A stretch of 64,000 nucleotides of DNA from Sphingobacteriales bacterium 46-32. Lineage in GTDB: Bacteria > Bacteroidota > Bacteroidia > Chitinophagales > Chitinophagaceae. Positions within the stretch are counted from its first letter, which is position 1; each line of letters starts with the position of its first letter. The position numbers and the translations under genes are program-made. This document shows, one piece after another, positions 41,821 to 51,308 of the stretch. Location of the stretch: NCBI GenBank assembly GCA_001898485.1, contig MKTY01000020.1:1-64000 (forward strand). Direction: 5' to 3'. A model generated the notes under the pieces. That model was not told the origin of the DNA. It was given only the letters and a program-made list of their open reading frames with translations, and did no database searches.

Positions 41821-43530
41821 ATGAAAAGATTCATCTTCAACGAACTGCTGATTTGCTCAATGATGGAAAGAAAGGCAAAAAAGGTGACCTTCGATCCGGT
41901 AAGAACACTGATATTCGGAAAGAATGATACGGGCAAATCATCGCTGCTAAAAAGTCTTTTCATGACGTTTGGTGCAGCACCTGCTAAGATCAACAGCAAG
42001 TGGAAACAACTAAATCCTATTTCTCTTGTACGGTTCTCAGTGGACGGTGATGAATATGCCATTTTAAAGCATGGGAAAAGCTATGCTATTTTTGATGGTA
42101 GCGAAGACTTGATCAAAACATTCGACAGTGTAACCAATGGGCTTGCTCCCTTTCTGGCTGACCTGGCAAATTTCAAATTAAAACTACCCGATAAACAAGG
42201 CAAGAATATCATCCCGCCTCCAGCTTTCATGTTTCTTCCATTTTATGTTGATCAAGATTCAAGTTGGGCAGCGAACTGGAACGCTTTTTCCGGGATGCAG
42301 CAATTCAAAGCTCCGCGTTTACCAGTCATACAATACCATACGGGTATTCGGGGGAATGAGTACTATGACGCCAAAGGGGAACTCGCCCAGTTTAAGGATA
42401 AGTTAGAGAAACTCCGGGAAGAAAAGAAAATAACAGACAGCATACTCGCCAACATAAAAGACAAGTTTACATCTGGAGACTTTAACCTGGATGTGGAAGA
42501 ATTCAAAGAAGAAATCCGGCAGTTATTGGTAGAATGCCAGGTACTCAAAAACCGGGAAGAACAATTAAAAGAAAAACTGATTGATTTAAATAACAACAAG
42601 ATCGTTGTTGAAAGCCAGATCGAGATCACTCAATTAGCCCAGAAAGAAGCGAAATCGGATTATTCGTTTGCATCAACTAAATTAGATCACTTGGTAGAAT
42701 GTCCAACGTGTGGGGCGGAATATGAGAACTCGTTTGCAGAGCGTTTCGAGATTGCGCAGGATTCTGATCGCTGTGCAGAACTACTCGAAGATTTGTTCAA
42801 CGAATTGAAAGAGATTGAAACGAAAGTTGAAAAGGAAAATGGTTCTCTTACAAAAACGATGGCGGAAATTGAAAAGATTGAGTTGATCCTCCAGAAAAAA
42901 AAGGGGGATGTTATCTTGCGAGATCTCATAGAAAACGCTGGCCGAACCGAGGTCAAACGCATTTTCGATCAAAAGATTAGCGAGCTTACTAAAGAAATAA
43001 CTGAAAACACGTTAAAGCAGGGAGAACTGGAAACGAAGATCAAGAGCCTAGAGGATAAAAAAAGGACCCAAACAATTCTCAGTTTTTATAGAAAAGAAAT
43101 TGCCAGGAATTTGCATACGCTCCAGGTAGAGTCCGTAGCTGAAAAAGATTATAAGAATATATACAGCAAGATAAGCGATACCGGCAGCTCGTTGCCGAGA
43201 GCGTTAACCGCCTACTATTTTGCCATCTTCGAAACGATACTTAAATACTCCTCCGCCGTTTACTGTCCGTTAGTGATTGATTCCCCGAATCAACAGGCGT
43301 TGGACTATCAGAATATCGACAAGGTATTGTCCTTCATTAATAATAATCAGCCGAAAGACACCCAATTAATTCTGGGACTCGAGGAACTGTATGATGTTGA
43401 TTTTAATTGTCCGGTTATTGAGCTAAAGGAAAAGTACCATTTACTCCAACAAACAGCATACGACGATGTACGGGCGGAACTAGACCCTTATATCAAACAG
43501 CTGTTTCAAAGCTCCAATCTGTTATTCTAA
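41821..43530 (+). CDS. Rad50/SMC-like ATPase with zinc hook (Lamassu LmuB-like)
   Basis: The 569-residue protein has Walker A G-K-N-D-T-G-K-S (33-40), two coiled-coil arms (about 180-280 and 310-400) meeting at a C-P-T-C zinc hook (Cys293, Cys296), and a C-terminal half with a C-P-L-V-I-D-S-P Walker B (about 481-488). Its arms are short for a Rad50. In Lamassu systems the SMC-like subunit senses DNA ends or structures and releases the Cap4 nuclease. Directly downstream of a DUF4297 nuclease, this strongly suggests a Lamassu-like two-gene module. Confidence 0.8.
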   Translation: MKRFIFNELLICSMMERKAKKVTFDPVRTLIFGKNDTGKSSLLKSLFMTFGAAPAKINSKWKQLNPISLVRFSVDGDEYAILKHGKSYAIFDGSEDLIKTFDSVTNGLAPFLADLANFKLKLPDKQGKNIIPPPAFMFLPFYVDQDSSWAANWNAFSGMQQFKAPRLPVIQYHTGIRGNEYYDAKGELAQFKDKLEKLREEKKITDSILANIKDKFTSGDFNLDVEEFKEEIRQLLVECQVLKNREEQLKEKLIDLNNNKIVVESQIEITQLAQKEAKSDYSFASTKLDHLVECPTCGAEYENSFAERFEIAQDSDRCAELLEDLFNELKEIETKVEKENGSLTKTMAEIEKIELILQKKKGDVILRDLIENAGRTEVKRIFDQKISELTKEITENTLKQGELETKIKSLEDKKRTQTILSFYRKEIARNLHTLQVESVAEKDYKNIYSKISDTGSSLPRALTAYYFAIFETILKYSSAVYCPLVIDSPNQQALDYQNIDKVLSFINNNQPKDTQLILGLEELYDVDFNCPVIELKEKYHLLQQTAYDDVRAELDPYIKQLFQSSNLLF

Positions 43531-43683
43531 CTAAAATAACCAATTTGTCCTAAAAATAAAGCCCGCTTTCTCCGTTTAAATAATAAATCCTAATTGATAT
43601 ACTACTCACAGATGATATTCGACGACAAGAAAAGCAATACGCTAACGTTTAAAACTTCGGAAGCTGGAAGCAGTCAGGTAATA

Positions 43684-43701
43684 AAAGAGATGCGTCTCTT
43701 T
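43684..43701. terminator. Short palindromic hairpin between convergent defence genes
   Basis: AAAGAGA and TCTCTTT pair around a TGCG loop, within the 205-bp gap between the SMC-like gene (plus) and the HerA gene (minus). It may terminate one or both transcripts; the stem is AT-rich and short, so the call is weak. The gap also holds a 33-codon ORF from 43612 that I do not consider a gene. Confidence 0.35.
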
Positions 43702-43735
43702 CAAATTGTATAGAAAAAAGACTTAGCACATCGCT

Positions 43736-45484
43736 TTATTCTTTACTGATTTTTTTGATAAGACTATCAAACGCAACATCCATCCAATCTTTCTTCCATT
43801 CGCTCCTGAATGCGATATCATTGGAATCGGGCTTGTGTTCTTCCAGGTCCATTATTCTGATAATACTTGGCATCGCAACACTATCACCGATTAGCAGAGC
43901 CTCTTGCTTTTCTAGAATGGGAAGAGTATCAGTGATAGCCAGCACGCTATCAGGTAACAATCGTTTCACATATCCCTGGTCCGTTGGATTGGTCAAACGC
44001 ATCGCTACAAAATTGTTACACTGAGAGAATATTGTTTCAGATATTTCAGATGGTCGTTGGCTGACGATCATCAGGGACAATCCATACTTTCTACCTTCCT
44101 TGGCAATACGTTCGATCGATTTCTTTACTGAGCTATAGCGGGAGGACTGGTTTTGGGGGATATAATTGTGCGCTTCTTCTAAAACCATTAAAAAAGGGAC
44201 CTCGCGTGCGTCGGCTTTGATTGTCTTATAATAAAAGCAAAAATCAAAAATTAATCTACTAATAAGCGATACAACGATACTCAAAACTTCGAACGGGATA
44301 CCACTGAGGTCAATAACGGTAATATTAGCCTTTTTTTCATCTGCATACCCGGTAAACTGTTTCACAATAGATGCCAAGTCGGCTGTCTGATATTCACTTC
44401 CATCTTGTTTTCTAGGTTTAAGAAGAAAGTTTAACCGGTCATCATTTAACTTTGTTTCCAATCTTAGTACAAACCTGTCAAATTCACCAGCGTAAGGACC
44501 AGCATTAATCTTGCCAGTTGCCTTCTCCTCGAATTCAATTTTTTCAAATAGTTGATATTCGTCTGCGACATCAGCAATCTTTGACTTTATTTTCAGCTCG
44601 CCGGTCTTTGCATCCTTCGTTGAAAGGTTATGATTTGAAATATACCGGCAAACTTCCTCCAGGCTAAAATATACCGGCGTATCGTAATTTGCACCTTTGA
44701 TAGTGGGATTGTACTTTTTCTTGTTCAGGATGACGGCTTTTTTGAACTGGGATACCTGATTATGAGAATTGGATTCATTGCTTTCAATAAAAAGCTCCTC
44801 CAGTTCTTCGGAATTCATCAGCCAGTACGGCAATACAAGGTTCTGAATGGAAATATATTTGCAGGCAGGAAAAGCTTTTTTGTATTCACCGTGCAAATCA
44901 AACAGAATGATGTGAGTGTTGTTCAATTTAGTAGCCTTAACCTGCTCATCGTTAGGTTTCATCGCCTCTTGCAGGATCCTCGCAACTGAACCCGATTTTC
45001 CTGATCCGGTTGAGCCAAGTACTGCTATATGCTTACTAAAGAACTTGTCGCCATCCACAGGCACTTTGATAGAATGGTGCTGTGCTAGGGTAGCAAACAC
45101 GAATTCCTTCTCTGGCGCAATTTGCCCATATATACTTTGAATAATTGATTCATCGGCGATTTCTACGTCACTTGGCGGAATCGCAAGTCGCTGCCCGCCC
45201 CTTTTAAATTTGCCGCTTTCGTCAACAAAGCCTATCGGTTGAGCGTCCAAAACAAAAGTGGGCATCAAAGTTTCAGCCTCACCGTCTTTGGAATTAAGCT
45301 CCTTGATTTTAAAACTTTGCACAATAGCAATAATACAGGCTTTAGAATCATCCGATATCTTTAAATAACTCCCTATGGTAAAATCTTTCGTCTGATCCTT
45401 GAATTTTTCAAAATCGAGAACTTCGATTTGAATCAGGTTCGGGGAAACATTGACGATACGAAAGATGTCCAACTTTTGACTCAT
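43736..45484 (-). CDS. HerA-type ATPase/helicase of a DUF4297-HerA system
   Basis: The 582-residue protein has an N-terminal HAS-barrel-like beta domain (about 1-110) and a HerA/FtsK ATPase domain: G-S-T-G-S-G-K-S Walker A (157-164), L-M-V-L-E-E-A-H-N Walker B (about 430), and R-L-T-N-P-T-D and S-Q-R-P-S motifs. HerA proteins form hexameric rings on DNA. It lies 10 bp downstream of a DUF4297 protein gene on the same strand. Such DUF4297-HerA pairs are known to assemble into large nuclease complexes that stop phage growth. The gene order and overlapping roles fit that system well. Confidence 0.88.
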   Translation of the reverse strand: MSQKLDIFRIVNVSPNLIQIEVLDFEKFKDQTKDFTIGSYLKISDDSKACIIAIVQSFKIKELNSKDGEAETLMPTFVLDAQPIGFVDESGKFKRGGQRLAIPPSDVEIADESIIQSIYGQIAPEKEFVFATLAQHHSIKVPVDGDKFFSKHIAVLGSTGSGKSGSVARILQEAMKPNDEQVKATKLNNTHIILFDLHGEYKKAFPACKYISIQNLVLPYWLMNSEELEELFIESNESNSHNQVSQFKKAVILNKKKYNPTIKGANYDTPVYFSLEEVCRYISNHNLSTKDAKTGELKIKSKIADVADEYQLFEKIEFEEKATGKINAGPYAGEFDRFVLRLETKLNDDRLNFLLKPRKQDGSEYQTADLASIVKQFTGYADEKKANITVIDLSGIPFEVLSIVVSLISRLIFDFCFYYKTIKADAREVPFLMVLEEAHNYIPQNQSSRYSSVKKSIERIAKEGRKYGLSLMIVSQRPSEISETIFSQCNNFVAMRLTNPTDQGYVKRLLPDSVLAITDTLPILEKQEALLIGDSVAMPSIIRIMDLEEHKPDSNDIAFRSEWKKDWMDVAFDSLIKKISKE

Positions 45485-45494
45485 AAGCTAAAGT

Positions 45495-46721
45495 TTACAG
45501 GATGCTGTGAATATCATTTAATTTGGTTAGGTATTTTGCTTCCACCAGCTGATTTCGATTAAAATGTGGGTAATCAAAATTATCTTCTGAAATAGCGAGC
45601 ACCGAGAAGGATTTAGTAAATGCTTTGTGATGTGAGTCAAAGGTACTCTTCGAAATAATTCGGATCACGAATGAAGATTTTGTAATTTTTCCCGCGCCGG
45701 TATTTTGACGGTTAATCACTGGGTCACTACAAAAGCTGTCGCTGGAAAATTGTATGCTTTCATATCCGTCGTTATAATGAACATGCCTAGTAATCAGGTT
45801 CTTTTTTAAATTCTGCATTTCGGCTACATCCAAATCAACTACCATTGTCAAAGGACGAGCAGTGTATTTTACCGATCCCAATCTAAAATATTTAGTTACC
45901 ATTTCTTCGACAAATGTCGGCAGCGGCATTGCGGTAGTATTGAAATCAATACATTTTCCCAAGAACAGTAGCTTCTCTTTTCCCGGACTGAATAAGTTGG
46001 TTTCTTTAAGGCCCTTCCGTAGCAAATCGAGATATTTTTGATCAGATTGATATCTCTTATACCAAGAATAAAAAAGTATCCTCCCGCAGTCGACTTGCTT
46101 AAGAAAATCTTTCTTTGAAACAATCCGGTCGGCGAGCTTTCTCTTTATAGCTAGGTCGAATACTGTGCGGACTGCGTTATTGTAGTGATAGTTTTCTGCT
46201 TCGAACGAAGTCGATTTGAAATGCGTTTTTAGCAAATTGATGCAGTCTCCTCGGTGGTCTTCGAAATCTTTACCAGTTATCAGCCTAAATTTTGTAAGAA
46301 ATGCAGAGAGTGTAGCATCATCTATGTTATTATCAACGTGATATTCCTTTTTCACCTTCTTTTCCTTATAGGTAAGGATAGTTTTCAGTTCCTCAATATC
46401 GAATTGTTTAATACTCCCGGCGGCTTCATTTTTAAAGTAGCCATAAAGCGTGTATTGAGAAACTGTAGACGATGAAGGATTTCGGTGGTGATCCAACATT
46501 AGAATAATTGGATCCTTTATACTAGAATTGGTAAGGGCTTGGGACGAGTAATATTTACATTGAACTGACTCCCTCCCGTTAATAGAATCGATATCTACAT
46601 CTTCGATTCCTTCTACTGTAATGGTGTCATTGTCCTTTTTCAATGACAATATTTCTTCAATAGTTTTGTTAAACTGGTAGAAGTACCCTTTCAGGGTTGC
46701 GTCTGCCGAGCGAATATCCAT
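45495..46721 (-). CDS. DUF4297-type nuclease partner of HerA
   Basis: The 408-residue protein begins with the DUF4297 pattern: G-Y-F-Y-Q, T-V-E-G-I-E-D-V-D (Glu40, Asp41) and V-Q-C-K-Y-Y (Gln54, Lys56), forming the PD-(D/E)xK active site. The C-terminal two-thirds are unassigned and probably mediate assembly. It is the first gene of the minus-strand pair with HerA. Degradation of DNA after HerA activation, causing abortive infection, is the known mode of such systems. It is only distantly similar to the DUF4297 protein at 40691, so the two nucleases serve separate modules. Confidence 0.82.
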   Translation of the reverse strand: MDIRSADATLKGYFYQFNKTIEEILSLKKDNDTITVEGIEDVDIDSINGRESVQCKYYSSQALTNSSIKDPIILMLDHHRNPSSSTVSQYTLYGYFKNEAAGSIKQFDIEELKTILTYKEKKVKKEYHVDNNIDDATLSAFLTKFRLITGKDFEDHRGDCINLLKTHFKSTSFEAENYHYNNAVRTVFDLAIKRKLADRIVSKKDFLKQVDCGRILFYSWYKRYQSDQKYLDLLRKGLKETNLFSPGKEKLLFLGKCIDFNTTAMPLPTFVEEMVTKYFRLGSVKYTARPLTMVVDLDVAEMQNLKKNLITRHVHYNDGYESIQFSSDSFCSDPVINRQNTGAGKITKSSFVIRIISKSTFDSHHKAFTKSFSVLAISEDNFDYPHFNRNQLVEAKYLTKLNDIHSIL

Positions 46722-47074
46722 AAGTTAAGGTTGTTGTTGTTACAACTCGATACAAATCAACGAATGTGAATATATAATAATTTGAGGAATTTTCAAACCT
46801 ATTAAAAATTCAGAATGATTTAGCTGCAAATAATACAACAGCAAACGGTGATAATATTCGGATAGGAAAAATTTTAAGTACCCTATAACTTTTCTTTTCA
46901 TGATCCATAAATTAATTATGGAATCCTCCCCGGTTCAGGACTGAACTGGCGTAAGGAGGACGCGGAATAAATGTAGGCATCGTGGCAAAGTCCGGTGTTT
47001 ATGCCGAACTCCTTATAAGCCTGTTGCAGACATGAGCCGAACTTCGTGGAGAAAAATGAATAAGTAATCAAACA
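46722..47074. other. Intergenic region upstream of the DUF4297-HerA operon
   Basis: About 350 bp without a gene. The part next to 46722 is AT-rich and must hold the promoter of the DUF4297-HerA operon. The part from 46920 to 47040 is more GC-rich and looks like decayed sequence without an open frame. I see no repeat or stable hairpin worth naming. Confidence 0.4.
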
Positions 47075-47413
47075 CTATAAAAAAGAAGCTATATCCATCT
47101 TAACCTGCCAGTAAGCCTTCTCAACTGCTTGTTCATACTCCGTTGCCCTAATCCTGGCCGCCCCTTTTTTACGCATTTTATCTTGGGCAGCTTTAATAAA
47201 CCAAACCTCCTTACCAATTGTGTGCGTCAATGCCGAAAAAGCATGTAAGTAATGGGTTTTCGTTCCAGGATCAGTCTCCTGATCATGTTGTTCCCGCAGC
47301 AAATTTTCTATGCTCTCACATATACGTTTAAAGCTGTAATAACAACCATCCTGGGTTCGCAGGGGATGTAGACTGGCAAACAAAGTTGCCACTGTTTCTT
47401 TTGAATTTTCCAT
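47075..47413 (-). CDS. Hypothetical helical protein (112 aa)
   Basis: A 112-residue, mainly helical protein with charged helices (E-N-L-L-R-E-Q-H-D and R-A-T-E-Y-E-Q-A-V-E-K-A-Y-W) and one K-R-I-C-E-S-I segment. It has no membrane segment, signal peptide or recognised motif. It is isolated on the minus strand, divergent from the Mrr/AbiV operon, within the defence island. It could be a regulator or small accessory factor. I do not recognise it. Confidence 0.5.
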   Translation of the reverse strand: MENSKETVATLFASLHPLRTQDGCYYSFKRICESIENLLREQHDQETDPGTKTHYLHAFSALTHTIGKEVWFIKAAQDKMRKKGAARIRATEYEQAVEKAYWQVKMDIASFL

Positions 47414-47578
47414 CAGTATGTATGGCTTTTGTTGCAGCCATCAATACCATAATAATTCATTCCCAGCAGATTAAAAAATAATATCATCCTGGTTACAAAG
47501 AAAATCGACAATATTACTAATTTCAAAAATCCCGTTTCCCGTCGTACTGGGATATATAAAGTAGAACGAGTAAAAGTT

Positions 47579-48481
47579 ATGTCTAAATCACCTTATCCTG
47601 ATTGGAAGAAATTCGAACAGTTCGTTGCCGAAATAGAACAGGCTCTCCGGAATATGCCCGGAGTAACGGTGACACATGACGCAAAGCAACCGGCCTGCTA
47701 TGGAGTAGAGCGGCAAATTGACGTGCTCATCAAATACGATACAGGCGTGTTTTCAAAAACCATTGCCGTTGAATGTAAAAATATTGCCTCGAAGGTTTCT
47801 ATTGAAGTGGTAGACGCCTTTGCGTCCAAATTGAAGTCAATAGGTGCGGATGAAGGAATTATCGTTGCCGCCAATGGATTTCAAACAGGCGCATTGAAAG
47901 CAGCTGTCCATTACGGTATTAAAACCTTTCAGTTGTCTGAGGCAACCGCCATCATGGAATACCTTCAGTCTTATCCCTTATTCCCTTTCGAAATCAAACA
48001 AGAGGTACTGGAGATACATGCGGGATTTAACTATGTCTCACCCGTTAATGATCTATTTCAAACAAAAAGCGAACTTTGGTTTGAAGGATTAAATGCGGCA
48101 CTTACCATTGACGAACTTCTTCGCCTGTGTTTGCATCAACGACAACCAGAACTGTCCCGCGCTATGTTCCAAAGTGTACTCGATCCAGGCAAGTCCCAAT
48201 TGTTAGTTGGCACTAACGAAATCGTTCTGCATTTTCCATCACCCATGTTATTTTACTGCGATAATCAACAAACAGAAGTATCCGGATTCAGGGCACTCAT
48301 AAAAACAACGCTTATTACAGGACCTGCAACCCTGGAACGAGTATCCGTCTACCAGGATTCACAGCAAACGGAACCGACGACTATCATTTATGAAATGACC
48401 ATGGAACAGGGGAATTTAGATTTCATATGTGCAAACTGGACAGTCCAAAATAATTCCTCCACAATCATCCTTTTCAAATGA
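47579..48481 (+). CDS. Mrr-like PD-(D/E)xK restriction endonuclease
   Basis: Residues 8-115 of this 300-residue protein match Mrr-cat-type nucleases: an F-E-Q-F-V helix, R-Q-I-D-V-L (Asp48), I-A-V-E-C-K (Glu65, Lys67), and a following helix-strand unit G-I-I-V-A-A-N-G-F. The C-terminal 170 residues, with mixed strands, are unassigned. Mrr-like enzymes cut modified or foreign DNA. The stop overlaps the AbiV gene start (ATGA), and a second small nuclease-like gene follows, so it belongs to a three-gene operon. A sensor role for the C-terminus is inferred. Confidence 0.78.
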   Translation: MSKSPYPDWKKFEQFVAEIEQALRNMPGVTVTHDAKQPACYGVERQIDVLIKYDTGVFSKTIAVECKNIASKVSIEVVDAFASKLKSIGADEGIIVAANGFQTGALKAAVHYGIKTFQLSEATAIMEYLQSYPLFPFEIKQEVLEIHAGFNYVSPVNDLFQTKSELWFEGLNAALTIDELLRLCLHQRQPELSRAMFQSVLDPGKSQLLVGTNEIVLHFPSPMLFYCDNQQTEVSGFRALIKTTLITGPATLERVSVYQDSQQTEPTTIIYEMTMEQGNLDFICANWTVQNNSSTIILFK

Positions 48482-49257
48482 GTAAGACATTTACGACATT
48501 ATCCCAAAGCGAATGCCGCCAGGTCTTTCAGTCAATACTAAATGATTCGGAGGAACTTTGGGAGTCGGGCAAAATATTAGCCGACAACAAACGCTTTGGA
48601 CACGCCATTCCTTTTCTCATTAACAGCATCGAAGAACAAATAAAAGCATTGATCCTTTTTTTAGACGGCGAAGGGTTCTCATTTCGACAGACCAAAGGAG
48701 TTGACACTTTCTTCCGCAACCATGAGATCCGTCATGCACTTGCCTATCTTATGTTTGTGATGAATCTCTTCGGGGGCGAAGTGCTTAAGTTCCTTCAACA
48801 AGTGCGTGACAATCCAGAAAAACTATTGCAACTACGGAATGAAATTATTTCTACGGAAGATTATATCGAAAAAAAGCTAAAATTCTATCTATTTCGAAAG
48901 GCAATTTATCTAAAGCAGGAATATCAATGGTTTTCAAAACTTGACCTATTCCGGCAAGATGGTTTCTACAGCAAATACGACGGAACGCTAAAACTACCCA
49001 TGCAAATCGGCGCGAATGAATTTGATCAACATATACAACGGCTTCAAAAAACGAAGCAAACGATCGCAGGACTTATTGAAGCATTCCAGACAACTGACCC
49101 CGGTATGAAAAACCACATTGCTGAACTACGGAAAGATTGCATCCGAAAAAAATATTATGAAAAAATATCGGCCGTTTTAACAAAACTCAGACAGGACAGA
49201 GGAAGTGCATTCGAACATTTTGCTACCAATCTAAACAAAACTATAAAGGGAGAATAA
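48478..49257 (+). CDS. AbiV-family abortive infection protein
   Basis: The 259-residue helical protein has the AbiV pattern: E-L-W-E-S-G-K-I-L-A-D, then F-G-H-A-I-P-F-L-I-N-S-I-E-E-Q-I-K-A (about 35-60) and H-E-I-R-H-A-L. This Ala/His-rich helical bundle resembles AbiV and other HEPN-like proteins. It overlaps the upstream nuclease gene by 4 bp and is followed 4 bp later by another nuclease gene. AbiV of Lactococcus blocks phage translation; in this operon it may be a toxin or a sensor. The HEPN R-x4-6-H motif is not clear-cut. Confidence 0.68.
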   Translation: MSKTFTTLSQSECRQVFQSILNDSEELWESGKILADNKRFGHAIPFLINSIEEQIKALILFLDGEGFSFRQTKGVDTFFRNHEIRHALAYLMFVMNLFGGEVLKFLQQVRDNPEKLLQLRNEIISTEDYIEKKLKFYLFRKAIYLKQEYQWFSKLDLFRQDGFYSKYDGTLKLPMQIGANEFDQHIQRLQKTKQTIAGLIEAFQTTDPGMKNHIAELRKDCIRKKYYEKISAVLTKLRQDRGSAFEHFATNLNKTIKGE

Positions 49258-49261
49258 TTGT

Positions 49262-49840
49262 ATGGCAGTAAAAGAATATCAACAGGAACTCAAAGAGCTC
49301 CTAAAAAACCACTTTTCAAATGAAGATGTAAAAACAGAATGGCGAACAAAAATGAAAAAAGGTCTTTATTCGCCAAGGGTGGATGTAGCGATAGGCCCTT
49401 TTGCCGTCGACGAAGGAGTACGTTATACTCTAGAACATTCTGACATGTTCAATCGGCATTTGTCACTATTCCACCGTTTGGTGGAACAGCACCTGATTAA
49501 TCTCAACATTATAACTGAAGATACCAGTAATGAGCAAAAACAATTTTTAATGGAAAAGAAAATGCAAGAAATTCAATGGACGAATTTAAACGGCAGATGC
49601 TTCCTTGCCATAGAAGTTGAAAATAAAATCAGCCGAAAACATTTGATGGGCGGAGCTGTAAACGCAGCAGTGCTTGGCAAAATCGGAATCGCAGTTGGAT
49701 TCACTAAAGATAAGCATAAGGCTTTTTTAAATTTATACCGCTATTTTCAATTTCTAAAAGATGTAGAGAAGCCGACATTCAAAACAGACAATCTTCTTAT
49801 TATTTCAGCTTCCCAACTTGTTGACATCCTGGATAACTAG
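49262..49840 (+). CDS. Small PD-(D/E)xK nuclease-like protein
   Basis: The 192-residue protein has an active-site-like pattern: S-P-R-V-D-V (Asp41), then, after a long helical insertion, F-L-A-I-E-V-E-N-K (Glu118, Glu120, Lys122) and a G-G-A-V-N-A-A-V-L-G helix followed by I-G-I-A-V-G. This is consistent with a restriction-endonuclease fold. It is the third gene in the Mrr-AbiV operon, 4 bp after AbiV. The insertion between Asp and Glu is unusual. A DNA-end or effector nuclease is likely; the family is not known to me. Confidence 0.58.
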   Translation: MAVKEYQQELKELLKNHFSNEDVKTEWRTKMKKGLYSPRVDVAIGPFAVDEGVRYTLEHSDMFNRHLSLFHRLVEQHLINLNIITEDTSNEQKQFLMEKKMQEIQWTNLNGRCFLAIEVENKISRKHLMGGAVNAAVLGKIGIAVGFTKDKHKAFLNLYRYFQFLKDVEKPTFKTDNLLIISASQLVDILDN

Positions 49841-50585
49841 TATGAATTTTTATTCTTCTACTTTATTTTCCTTCCATCCGCTCCAGCTTTATCGCTCCAG
49901 GTAGTTGCTCCAATAGTTGCGCTGTGCGGTAGATATGATCTTTCTCCACGGTATCAGAGTGAGTTATTTAAAATACTTTGGGTTTTAATAGAAGCGAAAA
50001 AGATTGATCAGATATTCTTTACAACACATAGCTCTTATTTTGACCACCGAGCTGATTTCAGTATTTATGAAGTTTCTATTAGTGGTTCAGGCGTGTCTAA
50101 AGTGACTAAACCTCAGAAGAACATTTTCTTCAAGAAATTAGACGCTTAAAGAAAATGATTACTCATGATACAGTTTTCAATCGAAGATTTAGACGTCATC
50201 ATAGAATCTTTAAAGTACTCTATATTAAAAATCGAGAACTACCCTATTTATCTACTATTACAATCCACCACGTCTTACGCTAATTGTAACAATTTATGTG
50301 AAAGAGCTTTAAAGATTAATCAGTTAGACCGTGTCCAGGCAGGTAAATATAGCAATACATTCAATAACGCTAATATATTTAGTATTCGAAGGAGATTTAT
50401 GCCAACCAGCGGGCTACAAACCGTGAAAATCCCCTTTTTTATTTGGAAATAATTACCTTACTTGTAGTCACACATTTGGCCTTTCGCTTATTAATTCTTA
50501 CCCTACTTGCAGTTTATCGAACTATGGTACATGCCATTGAGAGACTTTTTCTAAGACACTAATTGATTTTACTTTAATTAATTGC
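49841..50585. other. Decayed region with ATPase gene remnant
   Basis: These 745 bp contain the 3' end of a broken AAA-ATPase gene (49889-50149) and a weak 95-codon frame (50165-50452) that begins plausibly (M-I-Q-F-S-I-E-D-L-D) but ends in a low-quality sequence. The rest, to 50585, is AT-rich and presumably includes the promoter of the gene at 50586. This looks like a deletion scar between defence modules. Confidence 0.5.
49889..50149 (+). pseudogene. 3' remnant of an AAA-type ATPase gene
   Basis: One frame reads to a stop at 50147-50149 with L-S-P-R-Y-Q-S-E-L-F-K-I-L and Q-I-F-F-T-T-H-S-S-Y-F, the latter typical of the C-terminal Walker B/H-loop region of AAA_15/21-type ATPases in defence systems. 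The upstream half with Walker A is missing and no start codon is present. It is therefore the end of a deleted ATPase gene. Confidence 0.65.
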
Positions 50586-51308
50586 ATGGCTTCTATACAA
50601 TACGATCCGGAAGGGATGATCTATTCTAAACTTGGCTCTGATAAATCCAAGTACCCAGTTATGGTTGAACCTTCAACAAAACTTCGTCCATTGTCAGTTG
50701 AATTTGATTTAAAAGTCATATTTCGGCCGAAGGAAGTTTGGGCGAACTTTAGAAGTGACAAGTATTTTATTGCCATTAGAAACGCCTCTATTCTGGTAAC
50801 AGCAGAGAAAGGAAGATGCCTTGATTTCACTAAGCAAGCCTATTATGAAGTAGATTATAGCATCGAAACATCTAAGTCTAAACAATCTGAAGAAAAAGAT
50901 AATGTTGATGCAAATTTTACTTACAGCCCCGTATCTGTTAATGTTGGAGAAGGTTTTTCATCTAGTGAAATAGAAGAACGAAAAACAATTGGAAGACTAA
51001 AAAAAAATGAGAAGCAGTTATCTGTTAAATCAGTAAGTGGTGAAGTTGAATGGCATTATGCCTTGCCAAATATTGATAGTGTGGCATCTGACCTCTTAGA
51101 TGAGGTTTTGGATTTAAAGGTAGAATTTGAATGGAATCAGGCGCCAATGCAAGGACTTATTCAACTCAGGCCTGGGAAAATTGAGTTTTTTGATTCTGAA
51201 AGAAAAAGGTATCCCAAATTTAAAAATGTGGGATATTTTATTGTTCTTTTTCACAAACATCTTCTGATGAATAACATGAATATCAATATAAACTACGAAG
51301 TATACTGA
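50586..51308 (+). CDS. Unknown protein coupled to the extended EF-G gene
   Basis: A 240-residue protein with alternating strands and charged loops, Lys/Glu-rich around 95-150, and no signal peptide, membrane helix or recognised motif. Its stop overlaps the EF-G start (TGATG), so the two are translationally coupled and probably interact. Its AT-rich composition matches the first ~250 bp of the EF-G gene but not the EF-G core. It may be a partner, inhibitor or effector of the modified EF-G. I do not recognise a family. Confidence 0.6.
   Translation: MASIQYDPEGMIYSKLGSDKSKYPVMVEPSTKLRPLSVEFDLKVIFRPKEVWANFRSDKYFIAIRNASILVTAEKGRCLDFTKQAYYEVDYSIETSKSKQSEEKDNVDANFTYSPVSVNVGEGFSSSEIEERKTIGRLKKNEKQLSVKSVSGEVEWHYALPNIDSVASDLLDEVLDLKVEFEWNQAPMQGLIQLRPGKIEFFDSERKRYPKFKNVGYFIVLFHKHLLMNNMNININYEVY

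Noticed and set aside
41769-41926. Short frame overlapping the start of the SMC-like gene as possible third Lamassu subunit
   Set aside because: It is only 52 codons, very basic, mostly overlaps the ATPase gene in another frame, and shows no LmuC-like features.
50165-50452. 95-codon frame after the ATPase remnant
   Set aside because: The first 25 codons look protein-like, but the rest does not and nothing couples it to neighbours; treated as decayed sequence.
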